DNA of 62,237 bases from a virus. Shown one piece after another: positions 25,045-32,896 of the stretch. The notes beneath the pieces were generated by a model. That model ran no database searches and was not told the DNA's origin. It saw only the letters and a program-made list of their open reading frames with translations. The stretch lies in IMG/VR virus record IMGVR_UViG_3300044940_000392, positions 1 through 62,237 of that record; one strand, given 5' to 3'. The number at the start of each line of letters is the position of its first letter. Positions within the stretch are counted from its first letter, which is position 1. Position numbers and translations under genes: made by a program.

Positions 25045-26916
25045 CTACTTTACAGGGCAAAATCCTGAAACACATTCTAGCGATTCCATTTCGCCGTCAG
25101 AAATTTCATCAATGTCGATTGGTTTTAGTTTTTTAGTTAAACTTTCGTACTCTTTTTGTGTAATTTCTTCCTTCGGAGCTTGTTTAAAGCCATGATCTGA
25201 ATGAAGAAGGAATGAAATTGACTTTAATTCCGATAAATGATTTTTTAAGAATGTTTTAATATACGGAATATCTTCTTTTTTGTAATAAACAGTTACCGAG
25301 ACTGAATTATCTGACCAATATCGTTGCGCTAGAAGGACGGTTTTTAATTGATCTTCCAACGACCACAAATCCGCGGTTGGATACCCTTCTGGCGCGGCGA
25401 CGTAAAAATCTACTACTAGAGTATTATGATCCAGTGTTCCGTCAAAGTTTATTTGTGGTTCAATTTTATGTCCGGCGGCGCGAAGTTTTGGAATTAAAGG
25501 ATCATCAGAAGCAAAGCGGATTCTTTGAATATAGTATTTCGAATACGCGGCGTGGATGCCTTCGTAGCCTTTTTGAGATAAAAGTTTCGAAACTGTGCCG
25601 GAAGGTTTAATTGTAGTTAATCGTATAGATTCCGGCACGCCGAGTTCTTTGGAGTATTCTTTATCTTGTTGACGGAGATATTTATATAGTTCATCAAGAA
25701 TTTCGGCGGTAAATAAAGATGAACCTAAACATCCAGTTAAACCGATACCTATGCGGTGATTCTTTTTGACAATTTTATCCGTAATCGGATTATGATACTT
25801 TTCTAAAGTAACCCGTTTTGCATAACGATATAATAGCCTCGCGACTTTGAATAATTCTTCTTTTGATGAAATGTTCATTAGAGGAATTTCAACTAAACAG
25901 CACGGCTCGCCGTTTTCCAGACAAATTTCAGCGCAGGGATTTACGCCGATTGCGGAATCTTCTGATAATTCGCCGATTCGGCCATATTTTTGCATTGTGG
26001 CACGGTTGACTATTCCAAACGGTTCGCCATTTTCGTAAGTTTTCCAAAATTCGGGGTGAACATCTTCCATGTCGGATGCGACGATTGAATAATTTGCAAA
26101 TGCGCGGTAGTTCGGGATATTTCCCAAATCCCAGCGTTTTGCTTTAAGATATTCTTTATCCCAACAATCACCAAGAATAATAATTGCCGAACGGCGCACA
26201 TTGCCCGCGACGACCATTTGACCAATCATGCAAATAATATCCGCCGCGTCTATCGGTCGAATGTGTTTGCCCGCCCGGTTGTCTAAAAGTGTACATAATT
26301 GTTCAATAAATTTGAGTAATGGTGTGGGGCCTGAAGCTACGCCGCCGAATCCTTTAATCGGTTCGCCGTATCCGCGAATACATTTTGTTGAGAAGTTAAA
26401 AGATTTTCCGGTTTCAAAATATGATTTTAAAACTTTCCGAGTGAGTTCACACCAACCTTCTCGGGAATCGGGGACAATAAATTCCGCGTCATAGGTATTC
26501 AGGTGTTGAATTTTTACATTCTTTTTAACTTTCGGAAGTTTACTGACAAAACGATGTTCAACAGATAAACCCACTCCGCCACCGAGCATTAAATAATCTT
26601 GTGCATAAACAAAATGCTCAAAATTTTCCGCCGTCCAGAAAAAACAATTGTTTAATGAAGCCCCGCCGAGCCTTTTTTGTGTCTCTGTTCCTGATTGCCA
26701 TAAACCGCGCCCTGCTGGAATACCCTTTCGGGATAGCATTACAGTTCTTAACTCTTGTCGTTCGTCCATTCCCACAGACACCAAAGCAGTGTTGCCGCGA
26801 ATAACGCGATCAACGGTATCGGGCCATGATTCCAATTTTCCATTTTCTTTACTCCTTGCGTATGTTCTTTTGTATACAATTTTGGCTAACGAATCCCATT
26901 CGTTTTGATTATACAT
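25045..26916 (-). CDS. nrdJ: Class II (B12-dependent) ribonucleoside-triphosphate reductase
   Basis: 623 residues, the monomeric adenosylcobalamin type. Catalytic set: N326-P-C328-A-E330 (thiyl-radical Cys plus Asn/Glu), the disulfide pair C91 and C339, and a C-terminal re-reduction tail ECVSGFCPVK with two Cys. It makes dNTPs from NTPs without oxygen dependence, using host or environmental cobalamin. Length is shorter than the Lactobacillus enzyme (739) but all active-site parts are present. It is transcribed as a single gene between two terminators. No cobalamin riboswitch was recognised in the 350-bp gap upstream. Confidence 0.9.
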   Translation of the reverse strand: MYNQNEWDSLAKIVYKRTYARSKENGKLESWPDTVDRVIRGNTALVSVGMDERQELRTVMLSRKGIPAGRGLWQSGTETQKRLGGASLNNCFFWTAENFEHFVYAQDYLMLGGGVGLSVEHRFVSKLPKVKKNVKIQHLNTYDAEFIVPDSREGWCELTRKVLKSYFETGKSFNFSTKCIRGYGEPIKGFGGVASGPTPLLKFIEQLCTLLDNRAGKHIRPIDAADIICMIGQMVVAGNVRRSAIIILGDCWDKEYLKAKRWDLGNIPNYRAFANYSIVASDMEDVHPEFWKTYENGEPFGIVNRATMQKYGRIGELSEDSAIGVNPCAEICLENGEPCCLVEIPLMNISSKEELFKVARLLYRYAKRVTLEKYHNPITDKIVKKNHRIGIGLTGCLGSSLFTAEILDELYKYLRQQDKEYSKELGVPESIRLTTIKPSGTVSKLLSQKGYEGIHAAYSKYYIQRIRFASDDPLIPKLRAAGHKIEPQINFDGTLDHNTLVVDFYVAAPEGYPTADLWSLEDQLKTVLLAQRYWSDNSVSVTVYYKKEDIPYIKTFLKNHLSELKSISFLLHSDHGFKQAPKEEITQKEYESLTKKLKPIDIDEISDGEMESLECVSGFCPVK

Positions 26917-27039
26917 ATATTAAAAATCCTTATCAGTGTTCGCGCCTTGAACTTGGCGTGTTACTATTTTACCAGGGGTTCTTGGGCAGGCTTGGCCTTC
27001 TAAGCATTAAAAATTTTTATAAAAAGATTAGTTCACTAA

Positions 27040-27216
27040 ATGTTCAAACACAATACTTTCTTAATCGGCGATTTGCATTTAATCAATAACTAGAATAATG
27101 TTGTAAATCCAAAAGATAAAATTTATGTTCTGGGCGACGTTGTGATGAATAAACGCGACCTTTGGAAATGCGGAATGCTGAATGGTGATAAAGTTCTCAT
27201 TTCTTTGATGAAATAA
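27040..27216 (+). pseudogene. Metallophosphatase remnant
   Basis: ATG at 27040 opens MFKHNTFLIGDLHLINN, then TAG at 27091, then the same frame continues NNVVNPKDKIYVLGDVV...LNGDKVLISLMK to TAA at 27214. GDLH and YVLGDVV plus the LNGDKVLI segment are the start and middle of a calcineurin-like phosphoesterase. In that family the sequence before GDVV reads about NNWN..V.P.D, so the TAG likely replaces a TGG (Trp). The region between GDLH and the second motif is missing, as is the GNHD end. This is a decayed, internally deleted gene. A different, intact metallophosphatase lies at 55189. Confidence 0.8.
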
Positions 27217-27252
27217 AAAATCTCCCAGTTCGATAAAACCGGGAGATTTTTT
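27215..27252. terminator. Bidirectional terminator between pseudogene and coiled-coil gene
   Basis: Stem AAAAAATCTCCC (27215-27226) with GGGAGATTTTTT (27241-27252), loop of 14. A/T tracts on both sides make it work for both strands. It ends the 27267-27548 transcript and once served the dead plus-strand gene. Confidence 0.85.
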
Positions 27253-27266
27253 TTTATAAGTAAGAA

Positions 27267-27548
27267 CTAAGCTTCTGGATCAGGCTCAGGTTCAGGATCA
27301 ACAGGAACTTCAGGATCTTCTTCATGAAAAGCGACGGGAAACGAATTGTCCACCGCCTCTAGCTCCGAAAGCGATACTGACAGTTTAGCCGCGAGATTGT
27401 CGACTTTAGTTTGCAGTTCATTTTTGCCCTTAACGACTTCTTCGAGTTCATCGATAAGAGAAAGCATGGCCGCGTAGTCTGCTTTAATGTTTTCAATTAA
27501 AGCCGCGATTGCGTTAATTTTTGCTTCAAGTACAGATAAGTCTACCAT
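27267..27548 (-). CDS. Small coiled-coil protein with acidic Pro-rich tail
   Basis: 93 residues. Residues 1-65 are heptad-like (probable dimeric coiled coil: VLEAKINAIAALIENIK, then LIDELEEVVKGKNELQTKV). The tail is an acidic run (PEVPVDPEPEPDPEA). A very good sigma-70 promoter (27555-27583, minus strand) would start transcription about at its ATG, so the mRNA may be leaderless. Function unknown. Regulatory, decoy or structural roles are all open. Confidence 0.65.
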   Translation of the reverse strand: MVDLSVLEAKINAIAALIENIKADYAAMLSLIDELEEVVKGKNELQTKVDNLAAKLSVSLSELEAVDNSFPVAFHEEDPEVPVDPEPEPDPEA

Positions 27549-27554
27549 GATTTT

Positions 27555-27583
27555 ATTTTATCAAATAGTTTAAAAACTGTCAA
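27555..27583 (-). promoter_or_regulatory. Strong sigma-70-type promoter
   Basis: Minus strand TTGACA (27583-27578), 17-bp spacer, TAAAAT (27560-27555). This is a perfect -35, a near-perfect -10 and ideal spacing. The predicted start of transcription is around 27548, the first base of the coiled-coil gene's ATG. It is one of the best promoter matches noticed in the window. Confidence 0.8.
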
Positions 27584-27599
27584 CATTTTATAAAGTATT

Positions 27600-28019
27600 T
27601 TGTCTAAGTTTTTCTTTCTGGCTTCAGAAGCTTTAGCGGATAATAAAAGCATGATAGTGAATAAATTCCGTGCGTTCGGTTTTAACAAAAAATCATTTTA
27701 TTATGATGTATTTATTCACGCTACACTTTCGTCCCTGCGCGACGAATGGGATAAGTTGCCTAAAAATGCCACGCCGCACGGAAGCAACGGAGTTAATGCA
27801 TATACATTAAAATACTTTCCGCCTGAGAAAAAGTGTTTGGGCGAAATTCATTTGACTAAAAACTCCCCGGAGGATATTATTTCTCATGAATGTTGTCACG
27901 CCGCGCTACATTATATTTCAAATAAAAAATATCCAGCCGGGCTTGACTTAGAAGAAGAATTTTGCTACAATCAACAATATTTTTTTAAGAATATTAAAAA
28001 TAAACTTCGCGTAAATTGA
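27600..28019 (+). CDS. Zinc metallopeptidase-like protein (HECCH motif)
   Basis: 139 residues from TTG at 27600; ATG at 27651 would give 122. The motif ISHECCHAALHY (H96, E97, H100) is a HExxH metal site, followed by an acidic segment (LDLEEEFCYNQQ) that could supply the third ligand. Size and pattern fit small phage peptidases of the SprT/IrrE-like kind, but no alignment was made. It is the first plus-strand gene and directly precedes the repeat region, so it may be transcribed at once after infection. Possible role: cutting a host regulator. Confidence 0.6.
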   Translation: MSKFFFLASEALADNKSMIVNKFRAFGFNKKSFYYDVFIHATLSSLRDEWDKLPKNATPHGSNGVNAYTLKYFPPEKKCLGEIHLTKNSPEDIISHECCHAALHYISNKKYPAGLDLEEEFCYNQQYFFKNIKNKLRVN

Positions 28020-28241
28020 TTAACATAGTCCGCTGTGCTATCGAAAAAGTTGCCTAAAATACCGCCGCCGGGTTGCCTAAAAATAAAAACCGCGTTTCCA
28101 TATATAAAATCTTTAATATAAAATCTTTAGACAACTTTTAGAAAATTTTTCTGAAATTTTTGTAAAAATTTTTGTAAAAATTTTTTCCTTCAATCGAGAA
28201 CTTAACATCACATGTGCCAAAGCCCACATGTAATCGGAAAA

Positions 28242-28670
28242 GTACTAGTACTAAAGTACTAAGGGTACCAGTACCCCCGGTCTAGTACTATGGGACCCCT
28301 TTCCCAGTACTAAATTGGTACTAAAGTACTATTGACACCTACATTTTTCTGTGCTCTAGTACTAAAGTACTACACATTAATGTGACTAAAGTACTATTGA
28401 CTTTAGATAGTAATAGGATAGAAGTACTATCGGTACTATAGAAATTGGTATTAAGGTACTATACAATTCGTACTAAGTACGGGATGTCAATAGGAATTTA
28501 GTACTATACAGTACTAGATGTAAAATGAACCGTTCGTACTATTAACTTCCCGAGGAATGTATGAATGTAGTACTAAAGTCCCACCGGGCACACCCACGCG
28601 GCTAAGTCAAGTACTATTTTCCAATTTAATCACTTAGTACCTTCGTACTGCAAAAATAAATCGAAAGTAC
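28242..28670. repeat. Cluster of 25 GTAC sites (AGTACTA repeats)
   Basis: GTAC begins at 28242, 28248, 28256, 28265, 28271, 28285, 28307, 28318, 28326, 28359, 28367, 28391, 28424, 28433, 28456, 28470, 28477, 28501, 28511, 28536, 28570, 28611, 28637, 28645 and 28667. About 1.7 are expected by chance. The usual core is the palindrome TAGTACTA. The dimer GTACTAAAGTACTA occurs at 28248, 28318 and 28359 with 8-bp spacing, and AAAGTACTATTGA recurs near 28323, 28388 and 28664. Sites are irregularly spaced, unlike a CRISPR. They look like binding sites for one protein. Confidence 0.9.
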
Positions 28671-28778
28671 TATTGAGGTCCCACGTTTTATGTATTTTAA
28701 AAATGGTATACTACATATTGTGGTGGGTTTAGGGGAAGATACTATATGTAGTGGTGTGGTGGAATAGATATTTGTTAT

Positions 28779-28807
28779 TTGACTATAAGCGGGCGGGTGT
28801 ATATATG
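28779..28807 (+). promoter_or_regulatory. Candidate early promoter
   Basis: TTGACT (28779-28784), 17-bp spacer, TATATG (28802-28807). The -35 is good and the -10 mediocre. It faces the early operon whose first ATG is at 28970. A second weaker candidate with an extended -10, TGGTATACT, ends at 28712. Confidence 0.45.
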
Positions 28808-28969
28808 TGTGCGTGTATCTTAAACAACTTTTAGTGCGGGTGAAGTCAGATAGAGGGACCGCGAAAATAAGTGGAACAAACGGCGCCTATAGGTGCTATA
28901 GTATTAATAGAGAGATTCCTCTCAATCACGGTTTGGCCGTATTCCGTCAAACGGCCTATAGGAGTAAAT

Positions 28970-29236
28970 ATGGCTCGTGGGAAAACCACCACTAAGGCGT
29001 TTGTGGACGCCCGAATTAACGTTGAGGACCTCATTTGGCACATTGCCAAGCAGGGGGGACAGTATGTATCTCCCCTGAAGCTGGGGAAAATCTTGTATGA
29101 GCTTGAAGCTCAGATTCAGGACGCCGCTAAGGCAGCGATGATGGAAGCGGTTAAGAACCGCGTTCACCTTGCGGCAAATCTTCCGGTCAATGAAGAGGAA
29201 CTCACCACGGAGGATTACGTTTCTGTAATCCCCTAG
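28970..29236 (+). CDS. First early protein, unknown
   Basis: 88 residues from ATG at 28970, chosen because CTATAGGAG lies 6-14 bases upstream and the longer ORF reads through a structured leader. Basic N-terminus (MARGKTTTKAF), then a helical body (LKLGKILYELEAQIQDAAKAAM) and acidic end. No family is recognised. As the first gene after the GTAC repeat region it is a fair candidate for the protein that binds there, though no DNA-binding fold is evident. Confidence 0.65.
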   Translation: MARGKTTTKAFVDARINVEDLIWHIAKQGGQYVSPLKLGKILYELEAQIQDAAKAAMMEAVKNRVHLAANLPVNEEELTTEDYVSVIP

Positions 29237-29248
29237 ACAATTTACCTA

Positions 29249-29292
29249 TAAGGGCATCCGTACTCAATAAGTCTGGGTGCCCTTATTCTATT
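29249..29292 (+). terminator. Hairpin with short U-tract after the first early gene
   Basis: AAGGGCATCC (29250-29259) pairs with GGGTGCCCTT (29275-29284), one G-U, plus an outer T-A pair; then ATTCTATTTT. It is probably a partial terminator or attenuator, since the next gene has its ribosome site within 20 bp. Confidence 0.6.
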
Positions 29293-29304
29293 TTAGGAGG
29301 AAAC

Positions 29305-29661
29305 ATGAATTACGAAATAGCCCAACAGTGGGTAGCCGCGCTGAGGAGCGGGGAATATGCCCAAGAAAAGTCTAGACTGAAATCAGACAACGGCTATTGT
29401 TGTTTGGGTGTTTTGTGTGATTTATACACAAAACAAAATCCATATGTAAAATGGAAGTCATTGGAATCAGTGACAGCATATTTCATTCTAGAGCATAGTC
29501 TTGTTCTGCCTTGCGAAGTGAAAGAATGGGCCAGAATGAAGTCGGAGTGCGGGCAATTCATCGAAGAAGGAATGTTTTTGCGACTAGATAAAATGAATGA
29601 CGACGGTCATTCATTTAACGAAATCGCCGATGTAATAGAAAAAGTGTGGGAGAGATTATAG
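29305..29661 (+). CDS. YCCLGVLCDLY family protein, copy 1
   Basis: 118 residues. A first of six copies in this genome. Family pattern: a start I...W..ALRSG.Y.Q.K..L, then GYCCLGVLCDLY (here residues 30-41 with C32, C33, C38), a middle part with LP.EV.EWA, and an end L..MND.G.SF.EIAD.IE. Three conserved Cys and several aromatic residues suggest a compact fold, perhaps metal-binding. Good ribosome site AGGAGG. Similar proteins occur widely in phages but I know of no assigned function. Confidence 0.75.
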   Translation: MNYEIAQQWVAALRSGEYAQEKSRLKSDNGYCCLGVLCDLYTKQNPYVKWKSLESVTAYFILEHSLVLPCEVKEWARMKSECGQFIEEGMFLRLDKMNDDGHSFNEIADVIEKVWERL

Positions 29662-29663
29662 CA

Positions 29664-29747
29664 ATGAATGAAATCAGCATGATTGCTTACATTCCCGCCG
29701 CAATCTTACTGATATCTTGGTATATCAGTAATCGGAATTCAATCTGA
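29664..29747 (+). CDS. 27-residue membrane peptide
   Basis: ORF of 27 codons (MNEISMIAYIPAAILLISWY...) starting three bases after the previous stop. It is almost all one hydrophobic helix with a short charged tail. Tiny membrane peptides are common in phage early regions. Support is position and composition only. Confidence 0.4.
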   Translation: MNEISMIAYIPAAILLISWYISNRNSI

Positions 29748-29755
29748 GAATTCAC

Positions 29756-29787
29756 AAGGATATTATAGGGAAACCTATAGTATCCTT
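29756..29787 (+). terminator. 14-bp hairpin with GAAA tetraloop
   Basis: AAGGATAT then TATAGG pairs with CCTATA then GTATCCTT; a single T-G pair, otherwise perfect, and the loop is GAAA. There is no long T-tract, so it may protect or space the mRNA rather than terminate. Confidence 0.55.
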
Positions 29788-29838
29788 TGAATCTTTAGAT
29801 ATAGATTCAATTGTCATTTCACGTTCAGTCGCTTATCT

Positions 29839-29868
29839 TTCAATTCATTTATTTCGGGTATATATAAT
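29839..29868 (+). promoter_or_regulatory. Candidate promoter for the DUF932 gene
   Basis: TATAAT at 29863-29868 is a perfect -10. The -35 (TTCAAT at 29839-29844, 18-bp spacer) is weak. It lies 74 bp before the ATG at 29942, downstream of the strong hairpin at 29756. Confidence 0.4.
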
Positions 29869-29941
29869 ACTCCGGTCAAAATGTTTTGTAAGTTAGCGGC
29901 AATTATTTTCCGTCAATTTGTTTTTTAAGGAGAAAGGTTTC

Positions 29942-30964
29942 ATGGCTCATGAAATACAGCATTATGTCGGGCGGAAGTCCGCTTGGCATAATCTTGGGAC
30001 GGTATATGGAGATTATCTTTCCATAGATGATCTTCTAAACGATAGCGCGCTTAACTATACCGTAAGTAAGCGCCAGCTAGAATATGATAGAAAACCAATC
30101 GACGCATGGGGAACGTTTCGTGATGATACAAACGAATTTCTTTCTACAGTTGGAAAGGATTACGTTGTAATGCAGCACGTCGATGGTTTTAAGATTGCTG
30201 ATTCCTTTATAGGAAACGGCGTTACAAAGTTTGAAACAGCCGGAGTACTGGGAATCGGGGAGCGGGTTTGGTGCTTAGCCCGGCTTGACACTGATATTCT
30301 TATCGGCGGGGAGGATAAAATCGAGAATTATCTTTTATTCTCAACTTCCCACGACGGTTCTCTCGCGTTTGAATTTCGTCTTACAAATATCCGTGTTGTT
30401 TGTGCGAATACGCTCCGTGCGGCTAAGGCGCAAGGGCTGAGTAATTTCAAGGTTTACCATACTAAGAACGCGCAAGCCTCATTCGAACAGGCGCTTCAGG
30501 CAATGAAAGCTACAAGGGAGGAGTTGAAAACTGTTGAGGAGCAACTGAACTTCTTAAACTCCCGTGCCGTTCGGGAGAATGATATGAAAGAGATCTTCGA
30601 CGCTCTGTTCGGAAAGAAGGATTCCAAACGCGGCCAAACTCGGTTGGAGAATGTTTTGAATGACATTCTCGAATTGTATGAGTCCAACGACAATGACTCG
30701 TTTCCTCATCAGCGCGGCACTGCGTATAATCTGCTGAATGCTATTGTGGAATATACCGATCACGTTAAGGGAGGGTTTTCCAATCTCTCTTATGCAACCA
30801 TCGGAGCGGGCGCTAAACTTAAAGAAGCCGCGTATGAGATTATTTTGGACGCGGCGGGAAACATGATGCCGTCCAGTAATCGAGTTTATTATTCGATTCC
30901 TGCTGCTGAACCATCGAATGATGATGTCAACAAAAACGCAGTGAAAGAGTTGTTGGGTTTATAA
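29942..30964 (+). CDS. DUF932 family phage/plasmid protein
   Basis: 340 residues from ATG at 29942 (AAGGAG 7-12 bases before). The start region with SAWHNLG, the middle with FEFRLTNIRVVCANTLRAA, and the C-terminal helical part with RGTAYNLLNAIVEYTDH are the signature of the DUF932 or phage/plasmid-like family TIGR03299. Function of the family is unknown. It is common in plasmids and phages near replication genes. The gene has its own promoter candidate and probably a strong early transcript. Confidence 0.85.
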   Translation: MAHEIQHYVGRKSAWHNLGTVYGDYLSIDDLLNDSALNYTVSKRQLEYDRKPIDAWGTFRDDTNEFLSTVGKDYVVMQHVDGFKIADSFIGNGVTKFETAGVLGIGERVWCLARLDTDILIGGEDKIENYLLFSTSHDGSLAFEFRLTNIRVVCANTLRAAKAQGLSNFKVYHTKNAQASFEQALQAMKATREELKTVEEQLNFLNSRAVRENDMKEIFDALFGKKDSKRGQTRLENVLNDILELYESNDNDSFPHQRGTAYNLLNAIVEYTDHVKGGFSNLSYATIGAGAKLKEAAYEIILDAAGNMMPSSNRVYYSIPAAEPSNDDVNKNAVKELLGL

Positions 30965-31022
30965 TAAAATACCCAGACCTGCTCGCTTTACTGCAAACAT
31001 TTGTTCAGAAAGAAAGGGTTAA

Positions 31023-31199
31023 ATGACTTACAGAGAACTATTGAAACTATTAGCTGAAATGTCCGAAGAGATTCTGGATCAAAACGTAACAGTGTTTGAT
31101 TCCGAATCTAAAGAGTATTATCCAATGGTTAAATACTCGGTTACAAAAGAAGATGATGTCTTAGATAAAGGACATCTCTTTCTGAGTTACGACAGATAA
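31023..31199 (+). CDS. 58-residue protein, conserved type
   Basis: Starts MTYRELLKLLAEMSEEILDQ and continues with VTVFDSESKEYYPMV. The pattern (ELL..L..MSEE.LDQ.VTV.D....EYYP) is one I know from many uncharacterised phage and bacterial proteins. Ribosome site AAAGGG lies 5 bases before ATG. Function unknown. Confidence 0.7.
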   Translation: MTYRELLKLLAEMSEEILDQNVTVFDSESKEYYPMVKYSVTKEDDVLDKGHLFLSYDR

Positions 31200-31201
31200 T
31201 T

Positions 31202-31308
31202 TTAAGAACATTTATAGACTACGTTCTTTTAAGCGCGTGGATGTCGTAGCTGAATTGTTCGGAATGTAAGTGGATTTATAGGGCGGATTTATTCAATTAA
31301 GTCCGCCC
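31202..31308 (+). other. Two hairpins in the 180-bp gap
   Basis: AAGAAC (31204-31209) with GTTCTT (31223-31228) followed by TT, and GGGCGGA (31281-31287) with TCCGCCC (31302-31308). They divide the early transcript into short units. There is no ORF of note on this strand until 31380. Confidence 0.5.
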
Positions 31309-31379
31309 GGTTAAATTCATTTATTACTCAGCGAGTATATGAATTTACCGCAAAGTATGAACGAAGAGGAGAACTTTAG

Positions 31380-31649
31380 ATGAGTATCCAACAATATTTC
31401 ATAAAATTCGGATTGTTTAAGGTTACTTCGGGAAACGAAGTGGAGTTTCATCCTGTCATTCCGCAAACGAAAGTCACGCCAGATATGCAGCTTGGTTACG
31501 GTGTTTCTGTTTTCGGCTTTAGCACATTTGAACAGTGTTTCCAAACGCTGGAAGAGGCCATTGCGTATTGCCGCGAAGATTTCAAGGAAAACAAGGAATT
31601 TAAGATCATCGATGAGGATGCGCAGCTTCTCATTTCGATTAACGAATAA
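31380..31649 (+). CDS. Small early protein, unknown
   Basis: 89 residues, alpha/beta, with FGFSTFEQCFQTLEEAIAYC and an acidic helical end. Ribosome site GAGGAG lies 9-14 bases before the ATG. Not recognised. It is followed by a strong terminator, so it is a single-gene unit or the end of the first early transcript. Confidence 0.65.
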   Translation: MSIQQYFIKFGLFKVTSGNEVEFHPVIPQTKVTPDMQLGYGVSVFGFSTFEQCFQTLEEAIAYCREDFKENKEFKIIDEDAQLLISINE

Positions 31650-31664
31650 TTGAGTGAAATTTAT

Positions 31665-31700
31665 AAGCCGATTGAGTAAATTCAGTCGGTTTTTATAATT
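31665..31700 (+). terminator. Intrinsic terminator in the early arm
   Basis: CCGATTGA (31668-31675) pairs with TCAGTCGG (31682-31689), one G-U, extended by A-T pairs; loop about six; then TTTTTATAATTTTATT. A good terminator shape 20 bp past the stop of the 89-residue gene. Confidence 0.7.
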
Positions 31701-31726
31701 TTATTCAAGGAACAAGAAGGTATAAC

Positions 31727-32878
31727 ATGATCGAGTGCTTAAAGTCCAAATCTGGGAAAACTAAATTCTCAGATTACGAAATTTTGGAATATCCTAATAT
31801 GAGGAAAGGCGAGTATGCGGTTCCTATCGGTATGATTAAGACCGATATTGGAAATCTGTATTTATTCAGATTTATCATATTCGGCGGGGTTAATAATTTC
31901 TTTCATCAATCATACGTTCAAGTTATTTATGAACGTATGCCGATGAGTAGAACCAAAATTTTCTATTCAAACAGGGAATTAGAAAATAGTTTTGGTTATT
32001 ACAATGAATTTTTTTCTTCAGTGTATTGGTCGAATTGGAAGAAATCTAAAGATGATCCAATACTAATCAAACCGCGAAAATGTTCTAATTGGATCGAGAG
32101 GGAAATAGTACGGGTTGTATACGGGGAATACAATCTATTGGATAGCAATATCTTAGTCTATCCAATAAAGCACTTTCCGCATATTGTTGTTAAGGATAAG
32201 GAACTGTTTGTTTCTTTTATTCCTGACGATAAATACGGGGACGCGGACCGCCGGGTTCAAATGAAGATCGGACGGTATTTGACTAAATATACCGCGTATT
32301 CAAATGAGGAAATTAAAACTCTCATTCTAAAACTTAAAATTCATCATTTAGCTGAAAATAGTTTCAGCCTTCACTTCACTGAAGATAGAGATAAAATACG
32401 GGAAATTTTCGAGATTCCTATGTATGCTCAGGACTCCAGTCAAGTTTCCTGTATGTATAACAAATTTCAGGCTTGGGAATTTCGCCCATACGACATATAT
32501 GCTCACAACCCGACAATGTGTGTCGCATATATGACTTGCGAAGAACTCATTGTTGCGCGATCAGTAATTAATGTTGCAGAAAACGGCTACGTCCGCACAT
32601 ATGCAATAAAGGAAAATAATTCCTTATTGCATACTAAATTCCGTAAATTGTTACAAAGTGAAGGTTATCATAAAACCTCACTTGAAGGGTGCTGGTTTTA
32701 TGCTAATTATACTAAATCAGGCCACTTAATCGCGCCATATATTGATGGGGACGCACAGAAGGGAATAGCTTTAGGAACTAATCGAGTTTCGATTGTTAGT
32801 TCTGATGAATGGTCCTGCTGGGATTATGAATTCACTTCTACTGACGGCGTAGCTGAGCCGGGCAGCGAAGATAAATAA
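31727..32878 (+). CDS. Paralogue pair member 1, SCM/RPYDIYA protein
   Basis: 383 residues, about the same length and order of motifs as the next gene. Shared blocks: KHFPHIVV.(D/E)K.L.VS, then KYG....R......G.YL, then VSCMYNKF..W..RPYDIYA.NPTM.VAYM, then IARSVIN....GYVR.YAIKE, then KTSLEGC.F.ANY and a final APYIDG.AQKG. The SCM...YA.NP...ARS block recalls a widespread, uncharacterised phage protein family. Function unknown. The pair arose by tandem duplication. No signal or membrane segment. Confidence 0.75.
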   Translation: MIECLKSKSGKTKFSDYEILEYPNMRKGEYAVPIGMIKTDIGNLYLFRFIIFGGVNNFFHQSYVQVIYERMPMSRTKIFYSNRELENSFGYYNEFFSSVYWSNWKKSKDDPILIKPRKCSNWIEREIVRVVYGEYNLLDSNILVYPIKHFPHIVVKDKELFVSFIPDDKYGDADRRVQMKIGRYLTKYTAYSNEEIKTLILKLKIHHLAENSFSLHFTEDRDKIREIFEIPMYAQDSSQVSCMYNKFQAWEFRPYDIYAHNPTMCVAYMTCEELIVARSVINVAENGYVRTYAIKENNSLLHTKFRKLLQSEGYHKTSLEGCWFYANYTKSGHLIAPYIDGDAQKGIALGTNRVSIVSSDEWSCWDYEFTSTDGVAEPGSEDK

Positions 32879-32896
32879 TTTTGAAGGAGAAAGAAT

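Larger units (their letters stand above)
26917..27266. other. Intergenic stretch holding a dead metallophosphatase gene
   Basis: 350 bp between the reductase and the coiled-coil gene. Bases 26917-27035 contain no ORF or clear promoter. A small CGCC...GGCG hairpin lies around 26945-26960. Bases 27040-27216 are the pseudogene described separately. Bases 27215-27252 are a bidirectional terminator. Confidence 0.8.
28020..28969. other. Non-coding control region of the divergent arms
   Basis: 950 bp without a believable gene. From left to right: two TTGCCTAAAA motifs (28045-28086); two TATAAAATCTTTA repeats (28103-28129); very AT-rich DNA with two TGTAAAAATTTT repeats (28141-28190); a cluster of 25 GTAC sites (28242-28670); a GTGGTGG-rich segment with promoter-like boxes (28700-28810); and a leader with repeated CAAACGG..CTATAGG elements before the first ATG at 28970. 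AT-rich DNA next to dense short repeats is the usual make-up of an origin. Confidence 0.7.

Noticed and set aside
26917-27035. Cobalamin riboswitch before the B12-dependent reductase
   Set aside because: The conserved B12-box words were not found; only a small hairpin is present.
27091-27093. Reassigned TAG codon
   Set aside because: Several intact genes here end in TAG (for example at 29236, 35093, 47060), so the TAG in the metallophosphatase remnant is a real stop.
28242-28670. CRISPR array
   Set aside because: Repeats are 6-14 bp and irregularly spaced, with no constant spacer length and no Cas gene nearby.
28871-28969. N-terminal extension of the first early gene
   Set aside because: The extension covers a hairpin leader and a ribosome site directly before ATG 28970.
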